A DNA stretch of 64,000 bases from Streptomyces eurythermus (GTDB taxonomy: Bacteria > Actinomycetota > Actinomycetes > Streptomycetales > Streptomycetaceae): the NCBI RefSeq assembly GCF_014649115.1, contig NZ_BMSK01000003.1:62001-126000 (forward strand). The letters are read 5' to 3'. The position numbers were made by a program, and so were the translations under genes. The stretch's first letter is position 1. Every line of letters starts with the position of its first letter. Of this stretch, positions 45,933 to 54,830 are shown one piece after another. The notes beneath the pieces are model-generated. The model saw only the letters and a list, made by a program, of their open reading frames with translations, did no database searches and was not told the origin of the DNA.

Positions 45933-48900
45933 CTACTTGTCTCCGTACTCCTTGCCGGAGTCATCGTGGTCGTCCGGGGCTCCGCAGCCTGTGCCGGAGT
46001 CGCCGTAGCCACCGGAGTGTCCGTAGCCGTCGTCGTCGCCGTAGCCGTGGTGGCCGGGCTCGCAGCGGCGGTTGCCGAGCCGGACGGTGATGCCGTCCTC
46101 TGCGTTGTCCTCGGTCAGCTCGTGCGGACCGCTGACCGGGTCGTCGGGCAGTCGGTAGCCGTCGGGCACGGCGACCTCGCGCACGTAGTACTCGCCGAGC
46201 GGGAGGTCGTCGAAGGTGCAGGTGCCCCGGGCGTCGGTGGAGCAGCGCTGACCGATGCGGGTGTCGGCGTCGGTGCCGGAGGTCTGGAGGCCGGGAGTTC
46301 CGTTGGTCTCCTTCCACAGCTCGAAGACCGCGCCCGCGAGGGGCTTGCCGTTCTGGGCATCGGTCTTCTTGATCTTGAGGGTGCCCTCTGTGTCCGGTTC
46401 CTCGGCCCGGATGTTCACGGCGGTGGTCTGTACGCCGTCGTCGGCGTTGGCCTCGGTCAGGACGAGGGGGCCGAAGACGTTGGGGTTGGGGAGGTCGTAG
46501 CCGTTGGGGGCTGCGGTCTCGCGCCAGTAGTAGGTGCCGGGTGTGACCGTTCGCGTGCAGAGGCCGGCTGTGCCGGTGGTGCAGGTGCCGCCGACCTGGG
46601 TGTCGGGGTTGGCGCCGCCGGTCTGGAGGCCGGGGATGTTGTTGGTCTCCTTCCACAGCTGGAACACGGCGCCGGCGAGGGGTCGGCCGGTCTGGGCGTC
46701 GATCTTGTCGACGCGGACTTCGCCGGTGGTCGGTTGGGGTTCGTCGGTCCGGGTGTTCGCGGCGGTGGTCTGTACGCCGTCGTCGGCGTTGGCCTCGGTG
46801 AGGGTCAGGGGGCCGAAGACGTTGGGGTTGGGGAGGTCGTAGCCGTTGGGGGCTGCGGTCTCGCGCCAGTAGTAGGTGCCGGGTGTGACGGTCCGTGTGC
46901 ACTGGCCGGCTGTGCCGGTGGTGCAGGTGCCGCCGACCTGGGTGTCGGGGTTGGCGCCGCCGGTTTGGAGGCCGGGGGTGTTGTTGGTCTCCTTCCACAG
47001 CTGGAACACGGCGTCGGCGAGGGGTCGGCCGGTCTGGGCGTCGATCTTGTTGACGCGGACTTCGCCGGTGGTCGGCTGGGGTTCGTCGGTCCGGGTGTTC
47101 GCGGCGGTGGTCTGTACGCCGTCGTCGGCGTTGGCCTCGGTGAGGGTCAGGGGGCCGAAGACGTTGGGGTTGGGGAGGTCGTAGCCGTCGGGGGCCGCGG
47201 TCTCGCGCCAGTAGTACGTGCCCGGCTCCACCGTCCGCGCGCACACGCCGTCCGTGCCGGTGGTGCAGGTGCCGCCGACGCGGGTGTCGGGGTCGAGCCC
47301 ACCGGTCTGGAGGCCGGGGGTGCCGTTGGTCTCCTCCCACAGCTCGAACACCGCGCCCTCCAGCGGTGCTCCGGTCTCGGCGTCGGTCTTGTCGACGCGG
47401 ACTTCGCCGGTGACCGGCTGGGGTTCTTCGGTGGGGGTGTTCGCGGCGGTGATCTGCACGCCGTCGTCGGCGTTGGCCTCGGTCAGAACCAGGGGGCCGA
47501 AGACGTTCGGGTCGGGGAGGTCGTAGCCGTCGGGGGCCGCCGTTTCGCGCCAGTAGTACGTGCCGGTCTCCACCGTCCGTACGCACAGGCCGTTCGCGCC
47601 GGTGGTGCACACACCGCCGACCTGGCTGTCGGGGGTGGCGCCGCCGGTCTGGAGGCCCGGGATGCCGTTGGTCTCCTCCCACAGCTCGAACTTGGCGCCC
47701 GCGAGGGGATCACCGGTCTCGGCGTCGGTCTTCTCGACGCGGACCTCGCCGGTGACCGGCTGGGGTTCCTCGGTGCGGGTGTTCGCGGCGGTGGTCTGTA
47801 CGCCGTCGTCGGCGTTGGCCTCTGTGAGGGTCAGGGGGCCGAAGACGTTGGGGTTGGGGAGGTCGTAGCCGTCGGGGGCCGCGGTCTCGCGCCAGTAGTA
47901 CGTGCCGGTCTCCACCGTCCGGGCGCAGAGGCCGTCCGTGCCGGTGGTGCAGGTGTCACCGACGCGGGTGTCGGGGTCGGCGCCGGAGGTCTGGAGGCCG
48001 GGCGTGCCGTTCGTCTCCTCCCACAGCTCGAATTCGGCGCCCGCGAGCGGGTCTCCGGTCTCGGCGTCGGTCTTCTCGACGCGGACCTCGCCGGTGACCG
48101 GCTGCGGCTCGCCGCCGCAGTCCGGCAGGTCGCCGTTGAACGGGTACGAGTGGAACTCGACGCCCGTCTGGGCGCTGGTGTGGGTGAGCGAACCGGTGGT
48201 GAGGAAGCGGCCGTCCATCCCGGGCAGCGACACCGTGGTCATGGACGCCTGCTGACCGACCAGGACACTGCCCTGGAACTGGCCCGTGCCGGTCAGGTTC
48301 ACCGAGGTGGCGTCGGGGAAGTTCCACAGCAGGCGTTCGCGGTAGGCGTTGAACGGGTCGGTCGCGTCGTCGATGCCGCCGCTGTAGGTGTTGATGACCC
48401 GGTTGGCGCCGACGATGTTGACCAGGATCGTCGCGTCGTCCGGGATGTTCGCGAAGGCGATCCCCTGCTGGCCCCCGCCGGGCCCGGTGAGGTCGAAGTC
48501 GACGTTGAACACCTGGAGCGCGGAGGTGCCGTCGCCTGTGAACAGCGTCTGGTAGCCCTGGTTCACCGCCGTACCGGTGGCCGGCCGGGGCGTCCCGTCC
48601 ACGCGGGCGTAGCACTGGCTCGCGGCGGTCAGCTGGTCGCGCAGCGGCAGGTACGGCTGTGCGGCGTCCGGGTCGTGGACGAGGGTGCCCTCCACCGTGC
48701 CGGTCACCGTGCCGCCGTACCGGACGACCCCGCCCTCGGCGAGCAGCCGCTGGCCGGGGGCGACGGTGATGTCGCCGCCGGTGGTCAGGAAGTCCGCGCC
48801 GTCGGGCGGTGGCACCCGCGAGCCGACGCCGACGATGCCGACGTTGTAGACGGAGCTGCCCCCGGTGTCCTTGGCCATGTCGAAGTCGTCCAGGACGACG

Positions 48901-49193
48901 ATCCGGCCCTCCGCCTCGGCGGCCCTGCCCCGGACGAGGAAGTCGTTGCCGACGAAGATGTTGATGCCGTTGTCCCGGCCCGCGAAGGGGCCGTTGTTGA
49001 TGCCCGGGAACGGGTCCGGGCAGTCCCCCGGGACGCAGGGGCCGAGCCCGCCCGGCAGCGGGGCGGCCTGGGCCTGGCCGGCTCCCACACCGAGGATCAG
49101 GGTGGGGGCCAGGCCCGCCACGAGTGCGCAGGCGAGACCGGCCCGGCCCAGTCCGGACCGGAGAGCCGCCACACGGTTTCCGATGGAATGCAT
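45933..49193 (-). CDS. Large secreted adhesin: choice-of-anchor A domain plus six SpaA/CnaB repeats
   Basis: A 1086-residue exported protein. The signal peptide is about residues 1-43 (ending AGQAQA). A choice-of-anchor A domain (about 60-350: [54 protein letters not shown]) is followed by six 114-residue SpaA prealbumin-like (CnaB) modules. Each module has the intramolecular isopeptide set: Lys in V-x-K-T/I-D-A, Glu in YYWRE, Asn in TAANT. The end is a Gly/His/Asp/Tyr-rich tail. There is no LPXTG-type sorting signal and no C-terminal membrane helix, which is odd for this class. The ATG at 49193 was chosen for the signal peptide; GGGGC precedes it. Confidence 0.88.
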   Translation of the reverse strand: MHSIGNRVAALRSGLGRAGLACALVAGLAPTLILGVGAGQAQAAPLPGGLGPCVPGDCPDPFPGINNGPFAGRDNGINIFVGNDFLVRGRAAEAEGRIVVLDDFDMAKDTGGSSVYNVGIVGVGSRVPPPDGADFLTTGGDITVAPGQRLLAEGGVVRYGGTVTGTVEGTLVHDPDAAQPYLPLRDQLTAASQCYARVDGTPRPATGTAVNQGYQTLFTGDGTSALQVFNVDFDLTGPGGGQQGIAFANIPDDATILVNIVGANRVINTYSGGIDDATDPFNAYRERLLWNFPDATSVNLTGTGQFQGSVLVGQQASMTTVSLPGMDGRFLTTGSLTHTSAQTGVEFHSYPFNGDLPDCGGEPQPVTGEVRVEKTDAETGDPLAGAEFELWEETNGTPGLQTSGADPDTRVGDTCTTGTDGLCARTVETGTYYWRETAAPDGYDLPNPNVFGPLTLTEANADDGVQTTAANTRTEEPQPVTGEVRVEKTDAETGDPLAGAKFELWEETNGIPGLQTGGATPDSQVGGVCTTGANGLCVRTVETGTYYWRETAAPDGYDLPDPNVFGPLVLTEANADDGVQITAANTPTEEPQPVTGEVRVDKTDAETGAPLEGAVFELWEETNGTPGLQTGGLDPDTRVGGTCTTGTDGVCARTVEPGTYYWRETAAPDGYDLPNPNVFGPLTLTEANADDGVQTTAANTRTDEPQPTTGEVRVNKIDAQTGRPLADAVFQLWKETNNTPGLQTGGANPDTQVGGTCTTGTAGQCTRTVTPGTYYWRETAAPNGYDLPNPNVFGPLTLTEANADDGVQTTAANTRTDEPQPTTGEVRVDKIDAQTGRPLAGAVFQLWKETNNIPGLQTGGANPDTQVGGTCTTGTAGLCTRTVTPGTYYWRETAAPNGYDLPNPNVFGPLVLTEANADDGVQTTAVNIRAEEPDTEGTLKIKKTDAQNGKPLAGAVFELWKETNGTPGLQTSGTDADTRIGQRCSTDARGTCTFDDLPLGEYYVREVAVPDGYRLPDDPVSGPHELTEDNAEDGITVRLGNRRCEPGHHGYGDDDGYGHSGGYGDSGTGCGAPDDHDDSGKEYGDK
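46059..48110 (-). repeat. Six tandem 342-bp repeats encoding SpaA modules
   Basis: Six in-frame units of 342 bp (114 codons) run across the adhesin gene. Central units are nearly identical at the DNA level, and the last, carboxy-terminal unit is the most diverged ([19 protein letters not shown]). Such homogeneity points to recent duplication or gene conversion. Confidence 0.85.
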
Positions 49194-49319
49194 GCCCCAT
49201 AGGCTTCGCCGACGGGACCGGCGCGGCGGGGACGACATTCCCGGGCCGGGCGGCTGTCACGCGGACGGCCCGCACACGTTCGGCCCGTCCGACGCGACAG
49301 GCGTACCAAGCGGGTGTAT

Positions 49320-49520
49320 TCAGACGCTCTGGTCGGCGGCGTACGCGAGGAAGGAGGTCCAGGTGCCGGTGGTGAAGTTCAGTACGGCGCCGTCGGCGTT
49401 CTTGGAGTCGCGGACGGGGACGACGTCGTGGGTGGGGGCGAGGTTGGTGGCGACCTCGATGCACTGGCCGCCGTTGCCGCTGTAGGAGGACTTGAACCAG
49501 CGGGGGGCCTCGGTCGTCAT
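49320..49520 (-). CDS. DUF397 protein, copy 1
   Basis: A 66-residue protein with the DUF397 pattern: MTTEAPRWFKSSYSGNGGQC, then VATNLAPTHDVVPVRDSKNA and a C-terminal WTSFLAYAADQSV. DUF397 proteins are small partners of XRE-DUF5753 regulators in Streptomyces, as in the BldB/WhiJ families, and often behave as antitoxin-like counterparts. It follows a second copy by 83 bp; the two share their C-termini exactly over the last 16 or so residues. AAAGGGC precedes the ATG. Confidence 0.88.
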   Translation of the reverse strand: MTTEAPRWFKSSYSGNGGQCIEVATNLAPTHDVVPVRDSKNADGAVLNFTTGTWTSFLAYAADQSV

Positions 49521-49603
49521 GGGGTGCCCTTTCGTGCCGGTCTGGTGGGGGCGCGCGCCTCCTCCCACTACAGCGGAAGGAGGAGGCGGTAGCGAGCGGG
49601 GTT

Positions 49604-49804
49604 TCAGACGCTCTGGTCGGCGGCGTACGCGAGGAAGGAGGTCCAGGTATCGGCGGTGAAGTGCAGTACGGCGCCGTCGGTGTTCTTGGAGTCACGGACG
49701 GGGACCACGTTGTGGGCGGCGACGAGGTTGGTGGCGACCTCGATGCAGACGCCGCCGTTATCGCTGTAGGAGGACTTGAACCAGCGGGGGGACTCGGTTG
49801 TCAC
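49604..49804 (-). CDS. DUF397 protein, copy 2
   Basis: A 66-residue paralogue of the downstream copy (MTTESPRWFKSSYSDNGGVC, ending LAYAADQSV). The GTG start overlaps the stop of the XRE-DUF5753 regulator by 4 nt, so the two are translationally coupled. Together they form the standard Streptomyces XRE-DUF397 pair, with the second DUF397 as a tandem duplication. The partner-regulator relation is known for the family; the target here is unknown. Confidence 0.88.
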   Translation of the reverse strand: MTTESPRWFKSSYSDNGGVCIEVATNLVAAHNVVPVRDSKNTDGAVLHFTADTWTSFLAYAADQSV

Positions 49805-50700
49805 GGGGTGCCCTTTCCTGCCTCTTTGATCACGGCCACCGATGCAGCCTGGGGCAGAGCATCGGCCTGCAACTGATGGTAGCCCGCCAACAGCGGGATT
49901 ACGGCTGCCGATTCGCGCTCCAAGTGGCCTCGCATCTGCGATTCCGCGTACGCGATCACGGACAGGTCCGGCATCGTCAGCAGGTAGACAGGCAGGTTGA
50001 ACGGGCGACGCTCACCCATGCCGAAGGGTGCGATCTGGAGCACGGTGTTCGGCAGCTCGGCGAACCCCTCCAACCGGTCGAGCTGGGCCCTCATGACCTT
50101 GGTACCGCCGACCTGTCTGCGGATGCAGCTCTCATCCATCACCACCAGTATCGAGGGGATGCGGCCGCGTTCCAGATCCGCCTGCCGTTCCGCCAGAGAC
50201 GAGAGTCTTTCCTCCGCCTGTTGGGGGGTGATGGTGCCTCGTCGCACGGCACTCTCCGCCAAGACGCGCGCGTACTCCGGTGTTTGGAGCAGGCCGGGGA
50301 TGACCCCGATTTCGTACAGCCGGATTTCCGCTGCCCTGGCCTCGCACTTGATGTACTCGGGGGTGCCCTCCAGCAGGCTGCCGTGCTGGATCTGCCGATA
50401 CTCGCGCTCGAACGAGTCTGCGGTGCCTGTGAGGTCGAATGCTCTGTCCGCGCTACGCGAAAAGCGAAGGGTCGGAGGTTTCCGACCAGTTTCGACGGCC
50501 GAAATATGCACGCTGGAATATTCCGTCAGGACGGCCAGGTCGTCCTGGGTCCAGCCACGGGCCTCCCGCAGGCTGCGCAGACGCGCGCCGAACGCTGCCT
50601 GCGGCGACGCCTCGGGGTTCAACTCCTTGCGATTCAACAGCCGTTCACCAACCTTCCCTTCCCTGCCAACACGTTGAACGGTTCCCAGGTTCAGTCCCAT
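49801..50700 (-). CDS. XRE family regulator with DUF5753 domain
   Basis: A protein of up to 299 residues. The HTH domain (about residues 34-90: FGARLRSLREARGWTQDDLA, YSSVHISAVETGRKPP) is followed by a DUF5753 domain (about 120-290), with family markers EYRQIQHGSL, IPGLLQTPEYARVL and VGGTKVMRAQLDRL. The ATG at 50700 gives the longest form. A TTG at 50637 would give the family-typical N-terminus NRKELNPEASPQAAFG and is a real alternative. It is coupled to DUF397 downstream and divergent from three small genes. Confidence 0.85.
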   Translation of the reverse strand: MGLNLGTVQRVGREGKVGERLLNRKELNPEASPQAAFGARLRSLREARGWTQDDLAVLTEYSSVHISAVETGRKPPTLRFSRSADRAFDLTGTADSFEREYRQIQHGSLLEGTPEYIKCEARAAEIRLYEIGVIPGLLQTPEYARVLAESAVRRGTITPQQAEERLSSLAERQADLERGRIPSILVVMDESCIRRQVGGTKVMRAQLDRLEGFAELPNTVLQIAPFGMGERRPFNLPVYLLTMPDLSVIAYAESQMRGHLERESAAVIPLLAGYHQLQADALPQAASVAVIKEAGKGTP

Positions 50701-50744
50701 GCTGAACCCGTCCGGTAGTCGCAGTGCTACGGAGAGGAGCATTC

Positions 50745-51038
50745 GTGCCCGAAAGACTGAACGAACCGGCACAAGTTGACGGCGAGAAGAGCCTCGGAAT
50801 CCGGCAGACGCTAGAAGTCGGGGAGATCACCTTCGCCCTGGACGCGGTGCTGGCGCAGGCCGGTATCAGGCTTCCGCAGTTCCACACCCGGCTGTCACCC
50901 GCCGAGAACCGCCGCTGGGTGGTCCGGCTCGGTGACTGCAACGTCGTTCAGGCCCGCGACCTCCTCGATCTCCTGAAGGACGGGCTGTCCCTCCGCGAGC
51001 GGCACCCGGAGGAGGCGGTCAATGGAACATCCGCCTAG
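50745..51038 (+). CDS. Small conserved hypothetical protein, first of a coupled trio
   Basis: A 97-residue soluble protein (VPERLNEPAQVDGEKSLGIR and onward) with a central FALDAVLAQAGIRLPQFHTRL segment and no recognised domain. The GTG start has GGAGAGGAGC upstream. It is divergent from the XRE-DUF5753 regulator across 44 bp, and its end overlaps the next gene by 17 bp. It resembles hypothetical proteins commonly found facing XRE-DUF397 loci in Streptomyces. Confidence 0.65.
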   Translation: MPERLNEPAQVDGEKSLGIRQTLEVGEITFALDAVLAQAGIRLPQFHTRLSPAENRRWVVRLGDCNVVQARDLLDLLKDGLSLRERHPEEAVNGTSA

Positions 51039-51216
51039 GACAGTCAGGGCGCGGGCCCACCTGGAGAAGGCCATCATGCGGGCCGGCGCCATCGTGGACG
51101 TGCTGATCGACCCCGCGGGCGGCTTCCTGGCCGTCCAGTGCATCGGGATCGAGGCGGCCGAAGAACTCGCGCTCACCATCGAGGCCGGTGTGCAGGCAAG
51201 GGTGGTCAGGGGATGA
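51022..51216 (+). CDS. Small conserved hypothetical protein, second of the trio
   Basis: A 64-residue protein (MEHPPRTVRARAHLEKAIMR, then VLIDPAGGFLAVQCIG and a helical end). No domain is recognised. CCGGAGGAGG precedes its ATG, which lies inside the preceding gene. Its stop overlaps the next ATG in an ATGA arrangement, so all three are coupled. Confidence 0.65.
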   Translation: MEHPPRTVRARAHLEKAIMRAGAIVDVLIDPAGGFLAVQCIGIEAAEELALTIEAGVQARVVRG

Positions 51217-51602
51217 CCTTCCGCTGCACCAGCACCTGCGAAATCAAGGATCACACCTTCCGGTTGGCCCAACGACTGCCCTGCGCCGACCACGGTGAAG
51301 TCGACTGGGCTTTCCTGGACGACCTCCGGTGTGTGCTGGGTGAAGAAGAACACGAGTTCCATGCCACGTGGCTGCGAAGCGGCTCGGAGCTCGAGAAGGA
51401 CGTGTACCTGTGCTGGCGCGATGACCCGGGAACGCAGTGGATCGTCGATGCCGAGGTCTGCCTGAAGACCAAAACGCCCCTGGGATCGTCCTGCACGATC
51501 TACAAGGGCCATCCCGGGAAGTGCGAGTGGGATCACGCGGACCTCGAAGCGCCGGCGCGATCGGCGGGCGAGTTCCCCGACGACGGTCTCGTCCGCCCAT
51601 GA
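51213..51602 (+). CDS. Small conserved hypothetical protein, third of the trio
   Basis: A 129-residue protein with six cysteines (CTSTCEIK, PCADHG, RCVLG, YLCWRDD, VCLKTK, SSCTIYKGHPGKCEW), some in CxxxC-like spacing. It also has several His residues, which suggests a metal site or a redox fold. No family is recognised. It is coupled to the preceding gene by a 4-nt overlap and ends just before a strong hairpin terminator. Confidence 0.62.
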   Translation: MTFRCTSTCEIKDHTFRLAQRLPCADHGEVDWAFLDDLRCVLGEEEHEFHATWLRSGSELEKDVYLCWRDDPGTQWIVDAEVCLKTKTPLGSSCTIYKGHPGKCEWDHADLEAPARSAGEFPDDGLVRP

Positions 51603-51603
51603 A

Positions 51604-51636
51604 GAAGACCCCCCAAAGGCGACTTGGGGGGTCTTC
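51604..51636. terminator. Bidirectional terminator between the trio and terD
   Basis: A perfect 13-bp stem (51604-51616 with 51624-51636) and a 7-nt loop lie between convergent genes. Confidence 0.82.
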
Positions 51637-51652
51637 GGATGTGTGCCTACCG

Positions 51653-52228
51653 TCAGACGTTGACGCCGAAGTCCTGGGCGATGCCGACCAGGCCCGAGGC
51701 GTAGCCCTGGCCGACCGCGCGGAACTTCCACTCCGCGCCGTTGCGGTACAGCTCGCCGAAGATCATGGCCGTCTCGGTGGCCGCGTCCTCGGACAGGTCG
51801 TAGCGCGCGATCTCGGCGCCGCCGGCCTGGTTGACGATGCGGATGTAGGCGTTGCGGACCTGGCCGAAGTTCTGGCCGCGGTTCTCGGCGTCGTAGATGG
51901 ACACCGGGAAGACGATCTTGTCGACGTCGGCCGGGAGCGCGGCCAGGTCGACGTTGATCGCCTCGTCGTCGCCGGCGCCCTCGCCCGTGCGGTTGTCACC
52001 CGTGTGGACGATCGAGTTGTCCGGGGTCTGCTTGTTGTTGAAGAACACGAAGTGGGCGTCCGAGTAGACCTTGCCCTGCGTGTTCACCGCGATGGCGGAG
52101 GCGTCCAGGTCGAAGTCCGTGCCGGTGGTGGTGCGGACGTCCCAGCCGAGGCCCACGGTGACGGCGGTCAGGCCCGGAGCCTCCTTGGTGAGCGAGACGT
52201 TGCCACCCTTGGACAGGCTTACAGCCAT
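51653..52228 (-). CDS. terD: TerD family protein (tellurium resistance / calcium-binding stress protein)
   Basis: A 191-residue TerD-domain protein. Calcium-binding acidic motifs are visible in [12 protein letters not shown] and [20 protein letters not shown], and VGLGWDVRT marks the N-terminal strand. Streptomyces carry many TerD paralogues, linked to stress, development and calcium signalling rather than to tellurite alone. The start at 52228 follows AAGGAAGGGA. It stands alone, without terB/C genes nearby. Confidence 0.93.
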   Translation of the reverse strand: MAVSLSKGGNVSLTKEAPGLTAVTVGLGWDVRTTTGTDFDLDASAIAVNTQGKVYSDAHFVFFNNKQTPDNSIVHTGDNRTGEGAGDDEAINVDLAALPADVDKIVFPVSIYDAENRGQNFGQVRNAYIRIVNQAGGAEIARYDLSEDAATETAMIFGELYRNGAEWKFRAVGQGYASGLVGIAQDFGVNV

Positions 52229-52455
52229 GTTGGGAGTCCCTTCCTTGGATACCCGTGCGTATGTGCGCACATCTGTGCCGACGGAGCTATGCCGACGAAG
52301 CTACCGTCACCCGGGACAACGACGCGGGGTGTCCCCTGGGTTCCGGATCGCTTTACCTTTTTTACCGAGCCCCGAGCAGGGCGCTCCCGGCGGGGTGGAC
52401 CGGGGGCCGGAAATCCAGGTGACGTGCGCCGGGCCGGACCGGGAACATGGAGGGC

Positions 52456-52884
52456 ATGTCCGGGCCCTATCTCATCCGTGGTTCGGTCTCGCTGCCCGAG
52501 GCCGAGCTGATGTGGCGTTTCTCCAGGTCGTCCGGGCCCGGCGGGCAGCACGTCAACACCAGTGACTCGCAGGTGGAGCTGCGCTTCGACCTCGCGCGCA
52601 CCGAGGCGCTCCCGCCCGTGTGGAAGGAGCGGGCGCTGCACCGGCTGGCCGGCCGCCTCGTGGACGGGGTGGTGACCGTACGGGCCTCCGAGCACCGCTC
52701 GCAGTGGCGCAACCGGGAGGCCGCCGCCGTACGCCTCGCCGCGCTCCTCGCCGAGGCCACCGCGCCCCCGCCCAAGCCCCGCAAGCCCACCCGTATCCCG
52801 CGTGGCATCAACGAACGCCGGCTGCGGGAGAAGAAGCAGCGCTCGGAGACGAAGCGGGGCCGGTCGGGCCGCGAGTGGGGGTAG
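52456..52884 (+). CDS. arfB: Peptidyl-tRNA hydrolase ArfB-like ribosome rescue factor
   Basis: A 142-residue protein of the ICT1/YaeJ group. The GGQ motif is in SSGPGGQHVNTSDSQVELRF (about residues 25-44). The C-terminal basic tail (RRLREKKQRSETKRGRSGRE) fits the mRNA entry channel of stalled ribosomes. It hydrolyses peptidyl-tRNA on non-stop ribosomes independently of a stop codon. The ATG at 52456 has GGAGGGC immediately upstream and was preferred to the ATG nine bases earlier. Confidence 0.92.
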   Translation: MSGPYLIRGSVSLPEAELMWRFSRSSGPGGQHVNTSDSQVELRFDLARTEALPPVWKERALHRLAGRLVDGVVTVRASEHRSQWRNREAAAVRLAALLAEATAPPPKPRKPTRIPRGINERRLREKKQRSETKRGRSGREWG

Positions 52885-52972
52885 CGGGCGGGCCGCTGTC
52901 ACATCCGCGGCCGCTCCGTCGTCAGAGTCGGTGACAGCACCGAGGACCACGACGGAAGAGGCCCGACCCGCC

Positions 52973-53815
52973 ATGACGACCGACAACGACTTTCTCGCCG
53001 AGCGGTTCGAGGCGTACCGGGGGCACCTGGGGGCCGTCGCCTACCGGATGCTCGGCTCCGCCGCCGAGGCCGAGGACGCCGTCCAGGAGGCGTGGGTCCG
53101 GCTGAGCCGGTCCGACACGGAGGCGGTGACCAACCTCGGGGGCTGGCTGACGACCGTGGTCGGCCGGGTCTGCCTCGACATGCTGCGCTCCCGCCGCTCG
53201 CGGGGCGAGGAGCCGCTGGAGAGCCGGCTGCCGGCGCCGTCCGAGGAGCCGGACCCCGCGCAGCGCGCCCTGCTCGCCGACTCGGTGGGGCTCGCCCTGC
53301 TGGTCGTCCTGGACACGCTCTCGCCCGCCGAGCGGCTGGCGTTCGTGCTGCACGACATGTTCGGCGTGCCGTTCGAGGAGATCGCCGGCATCCTCGGGCG
53401 TACCCCGGCCTCGGCGCGGCAGCTCGCCAGCCGGGCCCGGCGCCGGGTGCGGGGGGTCGAGGCGCCGGAGGCCGACCTGGCCCGGCAGCGGCGGGTGGTG
53501 GACGCCTTCCTGGCCGCCGCGCGGGACGGCGACTTCGAGGGGCTGCTCGCGGTGCTCGACCCGGATGTGGTGGCCCGCTCGGAGTCCGGTGTCAACAGCG
53601 GTGCGGCGCGGGTCGCCGCGGGCGCGGCGAGCTTCGCCCACCTGGCGCGGCTCGCGCGGCCCGCGCTGATCGACGGCGCGACGGGCCTGGCCCTGTTCGC
53701 CGACGGCCGCGTGACGCAGGTCCTGACCTTCACCTTCGTCGCCGACCGCATCACGGAGATCGACATCATCACCGACCCGTCCCGCCTGGCGGAACTGACG
53801 GTGGAGGAGGCGTAG
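52973..53815 (+). CDS. ECF sigma factor with SnoaL-like C-terminal domain (SigJ/ECF41 type)
   Basis: A 280-residue sigma-70 family protein. Sigma2 region: AYRMLGSAAEAEDAVQEAWVR. Sigma4 region: LSPAERLAFVLHDMFGVPFEEIAGIL. The linked NTF2/SnoaL-like C-terminal domain (about 175-275; RQRRVVDAFLAAARDGDFEGLLAVLDPDVV, then FTFVADRITEIDIITDPSRL) regulates activity in the ECF41 group in place of a separate anti-sigma. No carboxymuconolactone-decarboxylase gene of the usual ECF41 partner type is adjacent; one occurs at 14.4 kb, too far to link. The ATG at 52973 has only a weak ribosome site. Confidence 0.85.
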   Translation: MTTDNDFLAERFEAYRGHLGAVAYRMLGSAAEAEDAVQEAWVRLSRSDTEAVTNLGGWLTTVVGRVCLDMLRSRRSRGEEPLESRLPAPSEEPDPAQRALLADSVGLALLVVLDTLSPAERLAFVLHDMFGVPFEEIAGILGRTPASARQLASRARRRVRGVEAPEADLARQRRVVDAFLAAARDGDFEGLLAVLDPDVVARSESGVNSGAARVAAGAASFAHLARLARPALIDGATGLALFADGRVTQVLTFTFVADRITEIDIITDPSRLAELTVEEA

Positions 53816-54321
53816 CCCCTGGGCCGGTGTTGGGGGGCGGTTCGGGGCGGAGGCCGGTCCCGGCGATGGCCCGCCCCGCCGGGACCGGCCATGGGCGGGT
53901 ACGGCTCGGCGAGGGCCTGTCCCGGCCGGGGATGCGGCTTGGCGGGGGCCGGTCGGCTGGGGGTACGGCACGGCGTGAGCCCGGTTGGGCTGAGGGCCTG
54001 GTTGGGCTGGGGTCCGGCTTGGCGCGGGTCCGATTGGGCGGCTTGGCTGGGGTCTGGTTGGGCTGGGGTCCGGCTTGGCTGGGGTCTGGTTGGGCTGGGG
54101 TCCGGCTTGGCTGGGGTCTGGTTGGGCTGGGGTCCGGCTTGGCGGGTCCGGTCGGCCGGCGGTGTGGCGCGGCGTGGGCCGCCGGTTCCGGCGGAAACCC
54201 CGCGCAGCCGGGTCGGACCGGCCGGATTTGGTCCAGCCGAGCAGGCCAGGCCCGGTCACGTCCAGCCGAGGCCGGCCCGGTCACGTTTCCCTCCGCCAGG
54301 AACCGCCCGGCGGGCGCCCGT
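53816..54321. other. 506-bp gene-free, G-rich region
   Basis: No gene with family support is present. Long open frames on both strands are Gly/Trp/Leu- or Pro/Gln/Arg-rich readings of a tandem repeat (53998-54142, listed separately) and of related degenerate G/T-rich sequence that spreads from about 53880 to 54290. No promoter or RNA gene is recognised. Confidence 0.5.
53998..54142. repeat. 32-bp G-rich tandem repeat (minisatellite)
   Basis: Two exact 32-bp copies (54054-54085 and 54086-54117), a third partial copy (54118-54142) and a degenerate leading part (53998-54053) share the unit CTGGTTGGGCTGGGGTCCGG plus CTTGGCTGGGGT. Runs GGG, GGGG, GG and GGGG on one strand make G-quadruplex formation possible. 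Confidence 0.85.
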
Positions 54322-54780
54322 TCACAGCTCCAGTACCCCCACCACCTGGTCCCCGTCCGTCTCCCCGGTCGTGCGGAAGCCCAGGCGGGTGTAGAAGTCG
54401 CCGGGGCCGTGCGGGCCGGGGTGCCAGCTGGCGTACAGGTGGGTGCCGCCGCGGCGGCGGATCTCGGTGGCCACCGCGTCCACGGCGAACCGGCCGTAGC
54501 CCCGGCCCTGTTCGCCCGCCGCGATGTTCAGCCGCCACAGCCCGGAGCGGTACAGGCTGCCGTCGCCGTGCCAGTCGATGCCGAAGTAGGCCATCAGGAA
54601 GCCGACCGCCCGGCCGTCGTCGGTGATCAGCCGGGGCCAGGCGACGCCGTCCGGGTGGACGTACGCCTCGGCGAGCGACCGCACCACCGGTGCGACGGCG
54701 TGCTCCTGGTCGGGGCGGACGCGCAGGGCGACGGCGGTCTCGAAGTTCCGTGGGGTCACCACTTCCAGGCGAGGTGTCAT
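54322..54780 (-). CDS. GNAT family N-acetyltransferase
   Basis: A 152-residue single-domain acetyltransferase. RLNIAAGEQGRGYGRFAVDAV is motif A with the acetyl-CoA pyrophosphate loop (Q-G-R-G-Y-G), preceded by LITDDGRAVGFLMAYFG and ending GDFYTRLGFRTTGE. It is similar to spermidine/spermine-type (DUF-linked) Streptomyces acetyltransferases, but the substrate is unknown. The start at 54780 (MTPRLEVVTPRNFE) gives the family N-terminus. Confidence 0.88.
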   Translation of the reverse strand: MTPRLEVVTPRNFETAVALRVRPDQEHAVAPVVRSLAEAYVHPDGVAWPRLITDDGRAVGFLMAYFGIDWHGDGSLYRSGLWRLNIAAGEQGRGYGRFAVDAVATEIRRRGGTHLYASWHPGPHGPGDFYTRLGFRTTGETDGDQVVGVLEL

Positions 54781-54830
54781 CGGCGCACCGTAGGCACGCC
54801 GGCCCCGCCGTGGCCACGGAATTTCCCGGC

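Noticed and set aside
45927..49202. Plus-strand open frame of about 1090 codons opposite the adhesin
   Set aside because: Its apparent repeats (V-G-V-G-L-type) mirror the SpaA repeats on the real strand. There is no signal peptide, ribosome site or known domain.
52973..53815. Functional pairing of the ECF41-like sigma factor with the AhpD-like gene at 14.4 kb
   Set aside because: ECF41 factors often regulate adjacent CMD-type genes, but here they are 38 kb apart with no shared promoter motif that I could see.
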